Assembly (NCBI GenBank): GCA_031254075.1
Contig: JAIRVD010000306.1
Location: forward strand, 1 to 8,994
Direction: 5' to 3'
Length of the DNA: 8,994 nucleotides
From: Clostridiales bacterium
Lineage (GTDB): Bacteria > Bacillota > Clostridia > Lachnospirales > WQUN01
A model generated the notes under the pieces. The model saw nothing but the letters and a program-made list of their open reading frames with translations. It was not told where the DNA came from and made no database searches. The position numbers and the translations under genes are program-made. Within the stretch, counting starts at the first letter, position 1. Each line of letters opens with the position of its first letter. Positions 1-6,147 of the stretch are shown piece by piece.

Positions 1-33
1 CGCAGGCCGGGATTTTTCGTTTGTGTTCATCAT
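1..33 (-). CDS. 5' end of an unidentified gene, cut by the left edge
   Basis: Eleven codons are visible, reading MMNTNEKSRPA, then the window ends. The start is supported by an AAGGAG ribosome binding site at 46-41, seven bases before the first of two consecutive ATG codons (33 and 30). A sigma-A promoter with perfect hexamers lies upstream at 95-67. It diverges from the Fic gene, so the two may share regulatory DNA. The visible peptide is too short and generic to identify, and no function is proposed. What is seen is promoter, ribosome binding site and an open frame; that it is a real gene is an inference from these three lining up. Confidence 0.6.
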   Translation of the reverse strand, partial: MMNTNEKSRPA

Positions 34-66
34 CGTATGACTCCTTATATATGGCATATTGTGCAA

Positions 67-95
67 ATTATAAGACCCTGTGGATAAGGTGTCAA
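67..95 (-). promoter_or_regulatory. Consensus sigma-A promoter for the left-edge gene
   Basis: On the minus strand, TTGACA (95-90) and TATAAT (72-67) are separated by exactly 17 bases, so both hexamers match the sigma-A consensus perfectly. Transcription would start near 60, about 14 bases before the AAGGAG site at 46-41. Such a strong promoter suggests high expression or control by a repressor, but no clear operator palindrome is seen. Confidence 0.8.
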
Positions 96-137
96 TGTTT
101 TACAAATGTCTGAACAAAAACAATCTCCGTCATCCAC

Positions 138-166
138 TTGTATTATACGTCATAACGGGGTATAAT
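138..166 (+). promoter_or_regulatory. Sigma-A promoter for the Fic gene
   Basis: TTGTAT (138-143), a 17-base spacer and a perfect TATAAT (161-166) precede the Fic ribosome binding site. The -35 box matches only in its TTG. Transcription would start near 173, giving a leader of about 28 bases. It points away from the promoter at 67-95, so the two genes are divergently transcribed. Confidence 0.65.
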
Positions 167-200
167 GATGTAGATTAAGAGGCCGTGAAGGAGATTGCGA

Positions 201-1250
201 ATGAAAATATTTGATTATAAAAACGCTCCGAAAGCCCTGCTCACACCCGATATTGTGGCTCTGCTCACCGGCATACACGAACACAAGGGAAAACAGGAGC
301 TATATATCGAAGCACACGCCGAAGCCTTGACTACGCTTATGGAAATAGCGAAAGTACAAAGTACAGGCGCGTCAAACCGCATTGAGGGTATACACACCAC
401 CGATAAACGGTTAGAAGAATTGGTTAAGGATAAATCCGCGCCCCGTAACCGAACGGAACAGGAGATTGCAGGGTATCGTGATGTTCTTGCAACGATTCAC
501 GAAAGTTATGATTACATCCATCCGCGCCCGAATATCATTCTGCAACTGCACAAGCAGCTTTATTCGTTTGCGGGGACTTCAATCGGCGGCTCATATAAAA
601 ACGCCGACAACTACATCACAGAAACTGATGCGGAGGGTAACGAAAAAGTACGTTTCAAACCAACCCCCGCATACTTGACTGCCAACGCAATGGAAAGCCT
701 TTGCGACTCATTCATCAAGAGCATAGAAAAAAACGAGTATGACCCGCTTCTGCTCATACCAATGTTTATTATTGATTTTCTCTGTGTTCATCCATTCAAC
801 GACGGCAACGGCCGTATGAGCCGTCTGCTTACATTGCTGTTGTTCCACCGCGCCGGTTATATCGTAGGTAAATACATCAGTTTGGAAAAACTGATTGAAA
901 ACACCAAAGATACTTATTACGAGGCATTACGGGACAGTTCTGCCGATTGGCATGACAACAAAAGTGATTACGCCCCTTTTATTCGTTATTACCTCGGTAT
1001 TGTGCAGAAAGCGTACCGTGAGTTTGAGGAACGGGTATCGTACCTACAGTACAGGGGATTATCGAAGCCCGACCGTGTAAAAGCTGTGATAGACCGTAAA
1101 ATCGGCAGAATCACTAAGAAGGAAATCATGGAATCCTGTCCCGACATCAGCAAGGTAACGATTGAACGTACTCTGACTTCGCTTGTTAAAGACGGTTTTT
1201 TGGAAAAAATCGGAGGCGGTCGTTCCATTGCTTACGGCAAGATTAAATAA
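201..1250 (+). CDS. Fic family protein, probable class II AMP-transferase
   Basis: The 349-residue product carries the complete Fic core HPFNDGNGRMSR at residues 197-208 (bases 789-824), with the catalytic His197 and the anion-binding GNGR. Fic enzymes usually transfer AMP from ATP to a hydroxyl side chain of a target protein. An inhibitory motif of the S/T-x3-E-G/N type, SNRIEG, lies at residues 58-63 before the core, which is the arrangement of class II Fic proteins that hold themselves inactive without a separate antitoxin. Residues from about 280 to the end look like a winged helix (KKEIMESC, TIERTLTSLVKDGFLEK), common in this subfamily. The ATG at 201 is chosen over an in-frame TTG at 195 because AAGGAG at 188-193 is seven bases from 201 but only one from 195. 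The target cannot be read from the sequence. The last 8 bases overlap the end of the ATPase gene. Confidence 0.93.
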   Translation: MKIFDYKNAPKALLTPDIVALLTGIHEHKGKQELYIEAHAEALTTLMEIAKVQSTGASNRIEGIHTTDKRLEELVKDKSAPRNRTEQEIAGYRDVLATIHESYDYIHPRPNIILQLHKQLYSFAGTSIGGSYKNADNYITETDAEGNEKVRFKPTPAYLTANAMESLCDSFIKSIEKNEYDPLLLIPMFIIDFLCVHPFNDGNGRMSRLLTLLLFHRAGYIVGKYISLEKLIENTKDTYYEALRDSSADWHDNKSDYAPFIRYYLGIVQKAYREFEERVSYLQYRGLSKPDRVKAVIDRKIGRITKKEIMESCPDISKVTIERTLTSLVKDGFLEKIGGGRSIAYGKIK

Positions 1251-3888
1251 ACCCTTTTCGATTATTCAAGCGCAGGAATAATTTCCGTGCTAAGTCGAAA
1301 ACGATTACGGTGGAAGCGAGGGCAATCACGATTGCGAGTTCTTTGAAACTCAATCCGGTGGTTCGGAAGACGGTTCCGCCGAAGTAGATGATGAGCATTT
1401 GAATTGCGGCGACGGCGAGCATGATAGTGATAAACATTTTATTTCGTTCGATGTGGGCGAGAAGGTTAATGCGATGTGTTCGGGCGTTTAGGCTGTTGAA
1501 AACGCCGGCGAAAATGAACAGCGCGAAGAAAGCGGTAAGCAGATAGCGTTCGTCGTTGCGGAAGATATCGGTTATGAATGGCAGTTTGAAGAACGCGAGG
1601 CTGAGCAGTGTTGTGTAAATTCCCGTTGCGAGGATTTGATTGAACATATATTTATTAATAATCGGCTCGGTGCGTTTTTTCGGAAGCTCGCGCATATATT
1701 CGGCGAGCGGGGTTTCGCCTGCGTAGGCAAGGCCGGCGAGAGTGTCCATAATCATGTTAATCCACAGCATTTGAATTACGGTAACAGGAACGGGAACGCC
1801 GATGAACGGACCGATTACGCTTACACCGACTGCGCAAATGTTAATTGTTAATTGGAAGATTAAAAATTTGCGAATACTTTTGAAAATTGTTCGTCCGTAA
1901 AGAACTGCTTTTACAATTGAAGCGAAATTGTTGTCGAGGATTACGATATCGCCGGCTTCTTTTGCGATTTCGGTGCCGTCGCCCATAACGAAGCCAACGT
2001 CGGCTTTTTTTAATGCGGGCGCGTCGTTAACGCCGTCGCCCGTCATGCCTGCGACAAGTCCCATTTCCTGCGAAAGACGAACGAGCCGTCCCTTATCCGA
2101 AGGCAGTGCGCGTGCGATTACGCGAAGCCTTGGCAGAATCTTTTTGACCTGTTCATCGGAAAGCTGATTTAAAGCGCGGCTTGTAATAACGGAATCTTCG
2201 TTTTCATTTTTAACGAGACCGAGTTTCGCCGCGACGCTGACGGCGGTATCGAGATTATCACCCGTGACCATTACGACTTGCACGCCCGCGCCGAGAACTT
2301 CGTTTATTGCGGCACGTGCTTCTTTACGAATTTCGTCGCGTATTCCGATAAAGCCGACAAGCGTTAAATTACGTTTAGCTTTTGCGTCGGCGGCGTTTTC
2401 GGCTTCGCAAAGCGCGAGAATTCGCATTCCGTCGCGCGCGTGAATTTGCAATTTCGCTTTCAATTCGGAAGACGGCGCGAATGACTTGTTCCCCTCATTT
2501 TCCGAAAACGCGTGATTGCACGCGGGCAGAAGAATTTCCGGCGCACCCTTGATAAAAACTTTTTCGAATTCGCCGTTGACCGCAGTGATTGATAATTTCG
2601 TTTTCGAATCAAACGCCTGCATAAAACCTTTTTTGCACAGCGGCAAACGCGCGGCTTGTTCCATTACATATTCCAAAAGTGCGCGGTCGGTGGAATTTCC
2701 GCCGATTGCAACGGTTTTCATTTTTTTCGATGCAAGTTGCGCGGAATTGTTATAGAAGCAGTTCAGCGCAACGCGTCGAAACAGCGGTGTTTTTTTGAAT
2801 TGTTTCGAGTTAAATAATTTTCCTTCCGCCGAAATAAAGCTTACGACTTCCAGCATTCCCTTTGTCAGCGTGCCTGTTTTATCAGCGAACAAAATATTCA
2901 TGCTGCCGGAAGTTTCGATGCCGACAAGCTTGCGAACAAGAACATTATCTTTTAACATGCGCCGCATGTTTGCCGAAAGCACAACGGTTATCATCATCGG
3001 CAACCCTTCCGGCACCGCCATTACAATAACGGTGATGCCGAGTGTAAACGCATTCATGATGTCGCGAATTAAATTTGTGTAATCTGAAAAATAATTTGCA
3101 ATCAATTGTCCGTTGAAATTATTTTCAAGCACAATTGAATTAAACAAATTCGCGATAACAACGAAAACCGCCGCCGCGTATCCGAATCGGCTGATTGTTT
3201 GCGCAAGCCCCGCGAGCCGCGCTTTTAGCGGACTTTCGACCGCGGCTTCCTGAATGTCCTCCGCGAGTTTTCCGTAAAATGTACTGTCGCCGACTTGTGT
3301 AACAATCATTATGCCCTCGCCCGCGCAAACGACGCTTCCGCGAAACAGTTCATGCTGCGAAAGAAAATCGCCCGTCGGCGCGACATACGAATTTACCGCA
3401 GACTTCCTTGCCTCTTTTGTCTCGCCGTTAAGCGTTGACTGGTCAGCGTCCAAATTTCCGCTTACAAGAATTCCGTCCGCCGGAATACGCTCGCCCGCTC
3501 CGATATGAACAATATCACCCACAACGATTTCCGCAATCGGCAATTCAACAAGCCGCCCGTTGCGTTTAACGCGGCATTTTATATTCGCGGCTTCCTCCTG
3601 CAATTTTTCAAACGCCGATTCGCTTCCGTATTCCGAAAGCGTCGAAATCAATGTCGCAAGCAGTACCGCAATGGCAATTCCCGCCGACTCGTACCAATTC
3701 GCGTCGCGAAATAACAGCAGCAAATTCACGCCCAACGCCACAAGCAAAATTCGAATTATCGGGTCGCCGAAACTCGCTAAATATTTCTTAAAAAAACTTT
3801 CCCTTTCCTTTTTCGACAACTCATTCGTCCCATGACGCAATGCGGAATCCGCCGCGTCCCTCGTACTCAGCCCGATAAATTTTTCCAT
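1243..3888 (-). CDS. Calcium-transporting P-type ATPase, PMCA type
   Basis: An 881-residue P2-type ATPase that should export Ca2+ across the plasma membrane using ATP. Visible landmarks in order: actuator motif NGET (154-157, the TGES equivalent), PEGLP in membrane helix 4 (293-297), DKTGTLT with phosphorylated Asp336, KGAPE in the nucleotide domain (448-452), TGDN (542-545), TGDGVND (616-622), and helices 5 and 6 with FQLTIN (Asn683) and QMLWINMIMDTLAG (Asn711, Asp715). The WINMIMDTLAG segment closely resembles plasma-membrane Ca2+-ATPases, and the length is normal for the bacterial family. The frame is open to 4155, but the start at 3888 is preferred: the family's N-terminus begins here and GGAGGG lies about ten bases upstream, while the longer reading overlaps the lipoprotein gene and looks non-coding. 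A perfect inverted repeat at 3908-3928 abuts the ribosome binding site. The gene probably follows the lipoprotein gene in one transcript. Ion specificity is inferred from family resemblance. Confidence 0.93.
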   Translation of the reverse strand: MEKFIGLSTRDAADSALRHGTNELSKKERESFFKKYLASFGDPIIRILLVALGVNLLLLFRDANWYESAGIAIAVLLATLISTLSEYGSESAFEKLQEEAANIKCRVKRNGRLVELPIAEIVVGDIVHIGAGERIPADGILVSGNLDADQSTLNGETKEARKSAVNSYVAPTGDFLSQHELFRGSVVCAGEGIMIVTQVGDSTFYGKLAEDIQEAAVESPLKARLAGLAQTISRFGYAAAVFVVIANLFNSIVLENNFNGQLIANYFSDYTNLIRDIMNAFTLGITVIVMAVPEGLPMMITVVLSANMRRMLKDNVLVRKLVGIETSGSMNILFADKTGTLTKGMLEVVSFISAEGKLFNSKQFKKTPLFRRVALNCFYNNSAQLASKKMKTVAIGGNSTDRALLEYVMEQAARLPLCKKGFMQAFDSKTKLSITAVNGEFEKVFIKGAPEILLPACNHAFSENEGNKSFAPSSELKAKLQIHARDGMRILALCEAENAADAKAKRNLTLVGFIGIRDEIRKEARAAINEVLGAGVQVVMVTGDNLDTAVSVAAKLGLVKNENEDSVITSRALNQLSDEQVKKILPRLRVIARALPSDKGRLVRLSQEMGLVAGMTGDGVNDAPALKKADVGFVMGDGTEIAKEAGDIVILDNNFASIVKAVLYGRTIFKSIRKFLIFQLTINICAVGVSVIGPFIGVPVPVTVIQMLWINMIMDTLAGLAYAGETPLAEYMRELPKKRTEPIINKYMFNQILATGIYTTLLSLAFFKLPFITDIFRNDERYLLTAFFALFIFAGVFNSLNARTHRINLLAHIERNKMFITIMLAVAAIQMLIIYFGGTVFRTTGLSFKELAIVIALASTVIVFDLARKLFLRLNNRKGFI

Positions 3889-3907
3889 AAAAAAACCGCT
3901 CCCTCCA

Positions 3908-3928
3908 CATAGACAAGTAATGTCTATG
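3908..3928 (-). promoter_or_regulatory. Perfect inverted repeat next to the ATPase ribosome binding site
   Basis: CATAGACA (3908-3915) and TGTCTATG (3921-3928) form an exact 8-bp inverted repeat around a 5-base centre. Its inner edge is one base from the GGAGGGAG ribosome binding site of the Ca2+-ATPase (3906-3899). In RNA it would be a small hairpin that could hinder or expose ribosome loading; in DNA it could be an operator. There is no U-tract, so it is not a standard terminator. The repeat is seen directly; its role is inferred. Confidence 0.5.
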
Positions 3929-4006
3929 CTCCGAAACGGGTTTGTAGTACAGCTATACCGAACGCAGAAAACATTTGCCGACGACGAGCCGAAAATCGCG
4001 AACGCT

Positions 4007-4231
4007 TCAACGCGTTTTCGGCGACAGAGGAAGCAGATGTTTTCGCGTTCCGGTGTATTCTTCCAAAAGTTCTCCGTGTTCCCAAGTTCCCTCGAAGTAT
4101 TCGCCGTCGTCGTCCACGCCCTTTTCGGTGATGGTTGATAATTCCTCAAACACATCGGAAATTATTCCGCACGCGGAAAATGAAAATAAAACAAGTAAAA
4201 TGATAATTAAGTTTTTAATTAAACGTGACAT
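4007..4231 (-). CDS. Small predicted lipoprotein, acidic mature part
   Basis: A 74-residue product starts with MSRLIKN, then a hydrophobic stretch (about residues 8-19) and FSAC with Cys21: a lipoprotein signal peptide with an acceptable though not ideal lipobox, since Phe replaces the usual Leu at -3. The mature part of about 54 residues holds thirteen Asp/Glu, including DDDGE and the cluster EYFEGTWEHGELLEE. The start is secure: AGGAGG (4242-4237) sits five bases before the ATG. The stop is 118 bases ahead of the Ca2+-ATPase start on the same strand, so the two are probably cotranscribed. I do not recognise a family. An acidic lipoprotein beside a calcium pump might bind divalent cations outside the membrane, but that is only inference. 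The last ten or so residues (LLPLSPKTR) look less protein-like, so an end changed by frameshift cannot be excluded. Confidence 0.6.
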   Translation of the reverse strand: MSRLIKNLIIILLVLFSFSACGIISDVFEELSTITEKGVDDDGEYFEGTWEHGELLEEYTGTRKHLLPLSPKTR

Positions 4232-4262
4232 TGCCGCCTCCTGAAAACAAGTCGCTAAAGCT

Positions 4263-4304
4263 ATTTTGCCATTATTGATATTTGGGTCAAGCTTTTTATG
4301 TCAA
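4263..4304 (-). promoter_or_regulatory. Candidate promoter region for the lipoprotein-ATPase unit
   Basis: Two -35-like hexamers occur on the minus strand: TTGACA (4304-4299), which pairs with a weak TATCAA after 18 bases, and TTGACC (4290-4285), which pairs with CAAAAT (4268-4263) after 16 bases. Either would start transcription a few tens of bases before the AGGAGG site. Neither -10 box is strong, so the exact promoter is uncertain. Confidence 0.35.
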
Positions 4305-4320
4305 TTCCCGACAAAAAAGC

Positions 4321-4337
4321 GTGAAATATATTTTCAC
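4321..4337. promoter_or_regulatory. 17-bp palindrome, possible operator
   Basis: GTGAAA-TATAT-TTTCAC is an exact 6-bp inverted repeat around five bases. It lies in the divergent region between the lipoprotein-ATPase unit and the noc-like gene, about 17 bases beyond the outer TTGACA of the minus-strand promoter. Its size and position fit a dimeric regulator's operator. The arms equal the GTGAAA/TTTCAC halves of the ParB site parS, but in everted order, so it is not a parS site. The regulator is unknown. Confidence 0.4.
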
Positions 4338-4486
4338 ATTTGCAAAAGCAAGAAAAACCCACAGTAATCGACAGGGATTTATGAATTTTTTTGACTGAAA
4401 GAAATAATTCCCAATATTTGGAAAAATGATTGCCCGCAGTTTTTCGCGTGTAGTATTAACAAAAAACAACAAAGGACGTGATTTTT

Positions 4487-5293
4487 ATGACAGAAATTTT
4501 GCATCTGCCGCTTGAAACCGTAAAACCGAATCCATATCAGCCGCGCCGAATTTTCGAACCGAATGCGTTGGATGAGCTTGCCGAGTCGATAAAAATTTAC
4601 GGAGTGTTGCAGCCGGTAAGCGTGCGGCTGATTAACGGCGCGAGCTATGAATTAATTGCGGGCGAACGTCGTTTGCGTGCAAGCCGATTGGCGGGAAAGG
4701 CAACGATTCCGGCGATTTTGGTGGAAATAAACGATTTGGACAGCGCGGTTTTAGCGATAATAGAAAATCTCCAGCGCGAGAATCTTCATTTTTTTGAAGA
4801 AGCTGAAGGTTTTCAGAATTTAATCGGCGAATACGCGTTTACGCAAGAGGCGTTGGCAAAACGAATCGGAAAGAATCAATCGACGATTGCGAATAAATTG
4901 CGTTTGTTGAGATTATCGCGTGCCGTTCAAAAACAAATAATCGAAAACGATTTAACCGAACGTCACGCACGCGCGATTTTAAAATTGGAAAACGAAGAAG
5001 AACAACTCGCGGCAATTTCGGAAATCGCAAACGAAAATTTAACCGTAAGTAAAACGGAAATTCTCGTAGATGAAAAAATCGCCGCGCGTTCGGAAAATAA
5101 AAATAAAACGATTCCGTTCAAAGCATACATACGGGACATCCGTATTCTGACAAACACGATTCGGGATAATCTTGAAATCGTACGCCGCTCCGGAATGGAA
5201 ACGCAGTTCGATATGCATCAAACGGAATCGGGCTATGAAATTTTTATTAAATTAACGCACGCGAACAACGGCGTTACGACGAAGGCGGTTTAA
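4487..5293 (+). CDS. noc: Noc-like ParB-family DNA-binding protein
   Basis: The 268-residue product has a ParB N-terminal CTP-binding domain with GERRLRA (59-65) and ENLQRE (93-98), then a helix-turn-helix (about 118-142, TQEALAKRIGKNQSTIANK). It resembles the nucleoid occlusion protein Noc more than Spo0J: QSTIANKLRLL, LTERHARAI and the C-terminal RDIRILTNTIR follow Noc. At the four positions that separate Noc from ParB DNA specificity it has Gln131, Lys137, Arg142 and Arg159, against Q, K, K, R in Noc as I recall them. Noc binds specific chromosomal sites and blocks division over the nucleoid. The ATG at 4487 is preferred over GTG 4478 because AAAGGA ends at 4476, ten bases before the ATG. 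The N-terminal amphipathic helix of Noc is missing, and an in-frame TAA at 4457-4459 rules out an extension. The promoter is unclear; TTGCCC (4430) with TATTAA (4454) is one candidate. No parA, rsmG or other usual neighbour is present. Another ParB-family role remains possible. Confidence 0.82.
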   Translation: MTEILHLPLETVKPNPYQPRRIFEPNALDELAESIKIYGVLQPVSVRLINGASYELIAGERRLRASRLAGKATIPAILVEINDLDSAVLAIIENLQRENLHFFEEAEGFQNLIGEYAFTQEALAKRIGKNQSTIANKLRLLRLSRAVQKQIIENDLTERHARAILKLENEEEQLAAISEIANENLTVSKTEILVDEKIAARSENKNKTIPFKAYIRDIRILTNTIRDNLEIVRRSGMETQFDMHQTESGYEIFIKLTHANNGVTTKAV

Positions 5294-5943
5294 TCGCGCC
5301 AGCTTATTACCGAATCAACGTTGCGGGCGCCGTCGAATTGCAATGTTACGCGCACCCTCCCCGGAACAAACGCGGACATGTCAACAGAGCCGTTATAGTA
5401 GCCGGAAATATCAATGCTTTGAAGCGTGCCTTCTTGTTCAATCGCGAGAATAACAATGCCGTCCGTGTTTTCGCTTATTACATGGAAGTTCGCCAATTGC
5501 CGCGCGTTTAATGTCGGCGAACGGCGGACATATCCGTTCGCGCTGCGCGCCGTGAAATCCCACACATTGCCGCTGTAATAATCCTCCGAGCCATGATATG
5601 AACCCACGGTTACGATAGAATACCCCGATGATTCGACTTCGATGACAAAGTAAATCGTTCCGAAGGTAAACAGTCCGAGGGAAAAAATAAAGCCGACAAT
5701 TGAAGCAATCATAAGCTTTTTGAATTTTCCGGGTGATTGCACGCCTTTTTTCCTCACGACAAGGTAGACGATTGTTCCTATCGGACATACAAGAACCGAA
5801 AACAGCACCCACAATATCGGCGCAACATCGCCCTCGCTTCTTACCTTTGCGTCTTCATAGGTCCACAGCGCAAGCGCAATCGGAAAAATAATCGAAAACA
5901 CCGTGAGCAAAATAATTCCCGAAGCAAATAAAAATATATACAT
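5290..5943 (-). CDS. Membrane protein with three N-terminal helices, function unknown
   Basis: The 217-residue product has three predicted membrane helices at about residues 4-27, 42-63 and 76-101. The segment WTYEDAKVRSEGD followed by PILWVLFSV and PIGTIVYLVVRKK is a pattern seen in many small bacterial membrane proteins (a Trp/Pro-Gly helix hairpin closing with basic residues), but it does not identify a function. Residues 102-217 have no membrane helix and are rich in Gly, Ser, Val and aromatics (VITVGS-like strands, ISGYYNGSVDM, VRVTLQFDG), suggesting a beta-rich domain outside the membrane. The start at 5943 has an excellent AAAGGAGGG site (5957-5949) five bases upstream, partly inside a hairpin. 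The stop overlaps the noc-like stop by 4 bp. I do not recognise a named family. Confidence 0.8.
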   Translation of the reverse strand: MYIFLFASGIILLTVFSIIFPIALALWTYEDAKVRSEGDVAPILWVLFSVLVCPIGTIVYLVVRKKGVQSPGKFKKLMIASIVGFIFSLGLFTFGTIYFVIEVESSGYSIVTVGSYHGSEDYYSGNVWDFTARSANGYVRRSPTLNARQLANFHVISENTDGIVILAIEQEGTLQSIDISGYYNGSVDMSAFVPGRVRVTLQFDGARNVDSVISWRD

Positions 5944-5955
5944 CCAATCCCTCCT

Positions 5956-6007
5956 TTGCCCGAAACGCGTTATTACGAAGTAATAATCGCAAAGGGCAAT
6001 TTTTTTT
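5956..6007 (+). terminator. Hairpin plus T-tract; on the minus strand a leader hairpin at a ribosome binding site
   Basis: Nested arms pair: TTGCCC (5956-5961) with GGGCAA (5994-5999), GCG (5967-5969) with CGC (5988-5990), and TTATTAC (5970-5976) with GTAATAA (5980-5986) around GAA. On the plus strand it is followed by eight T, the form of an intrinsic terminator, and would stop transcripts running from the noc-like gene through the antisense of the membrane-protein gene. On the minus strand the same bases lie in the leader of that gene, and the GGGCAA arm runs into its AAAGGAGGG site. Internal loops weaken the stem. The structure is seen; both roles are inferred. Confidence 0.5.
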
Positions 6008-6036
6008 ATTATAGTCTAAACTGAATATTATATGGA
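6008..6036 (-). promoter_or_regulatory. Candidate sigma-A promoter for the membrane-protein gene
   Basis: A perfect TATAAT (6013-6008) is preceded at 17 bases by a poor -35, TCCATA (6036-6031). Transcription would start near 6001, giving a leader of about 58 bases that contains the hairpin at 5999-5956. It overlaps the opposing sigma-F-like promoter of spoIIR almost completely. Confidence is limited by the weak -35 box. Confidence 0.4.
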
Positions 6037-6043
6037 AATAATT
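6014..6043 (+). promoter_or_regulatory. Sigma-F-type forespore promoter of spoIIR
   Basis: GTCTA (6014-6018), a 15-base spacer and GGAAATAATT (6034-6043) match the sigma-F pattern GYWTA-N15-GGNRANANTW at every defined position except the third base of the -35. The spacing is exact. spoIIR is a known sigma-F target in Bacillus subtilis, so the match is expected biologically. Transcription would start near 6050, just before the tandem repeats. Sigma-G recognises a similar sequence and cannot be excluded. Confidence 0.75.
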
Positions 6044-6051
6044 TTACATAA

Positions 6052-6147
6052 GAGGCGCGGGAAACATTCGCTTCGCTCATTGCGAGGCGCGGGAAGCATT
6101 CGCTTCGCTCATTGCCGGGCGCGGGAAACATTCGCTTCGCTCATTGC
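6052..6147 (+). repeat. Three tandem 32-bp repeats in the spoIIR leader
   Basis: Units lie at 6052-6083, 6084-6115 and 6116-6147 and are almost identical. Unit 2 has AAGCATT where the others have AAACATT, and unit 3 begins CG instead of GA. Each contains GGCGCGGG and CATTCGCTTCGCTCATTGC. Across the first junction CGCTTCGC (6069-6076) pairs with GCGAGGCG (6082-6089) around TCATT, with one G-T wobble. Unit 3 is bracketed by GGGCGC (6117-6122) and GCGCCC (6146-6151). The period is not a multiple of three, so this is not a coding repeat. The array begins at the predicted start of transcription and ends five bases before the GGGAGG ribosome binding site side of the leader's last stretch, so it makes up most of the leader. 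Confidence 0.9.

Noticed and set aside
195..200. TTG start of the Fic protein at 195
   Set aside because: The AAGGAG at 188-193 would be only one base away; ATG 201 has correct spacing.
3940..3960. TGTA-C-TACA palindrome as a CopY/BlaI-type operator
   Set aside because: It is short, its spacing differs from TACA-NN-TGTA sites, and no such repressor is encoded nearby.
3991..4019. Hairpin at the end of the lipoprotein gene as a terminator
   Set aside because: GAAAA-CGCG pairs with CGCGTTTTC with a bulge, but no T-tract follows on the minus strand, so termination before the ATPase gene is not supported.
3889..4155. Extension of the Ca2+-ATPase frame to 970 residues starting at 4155
   Set aside because: The extra 89 residues overlap the lipoprotein gene in another frame, are rich in Arg, Cys and Asn in a non-family-like way, and have no ribosome binding site. 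The start at 3888 has one and matches the family length.
4419..4433. Sigma-54-like -24/-12 element (GG-N10-GC) before the noc-like gene
   Set aside because: The GG and GC spacing fits, but the -24 box otherwise matches poorly and no enhancer-binding regulator gene or activator site is seen.
6052..6147. CRISPR array
   Set aside because: The 32-bp units are directly adjacent with no unique spacers, and no cas genes are present.
6052..6147. Short minus-strand peptides beginning MSEAN in each repeat unit
   Set aside because: Each ends after about 11 codons or runs into non-repeat DNA, has no ribosome binding site, and the period of 32 is not a multiple of three.
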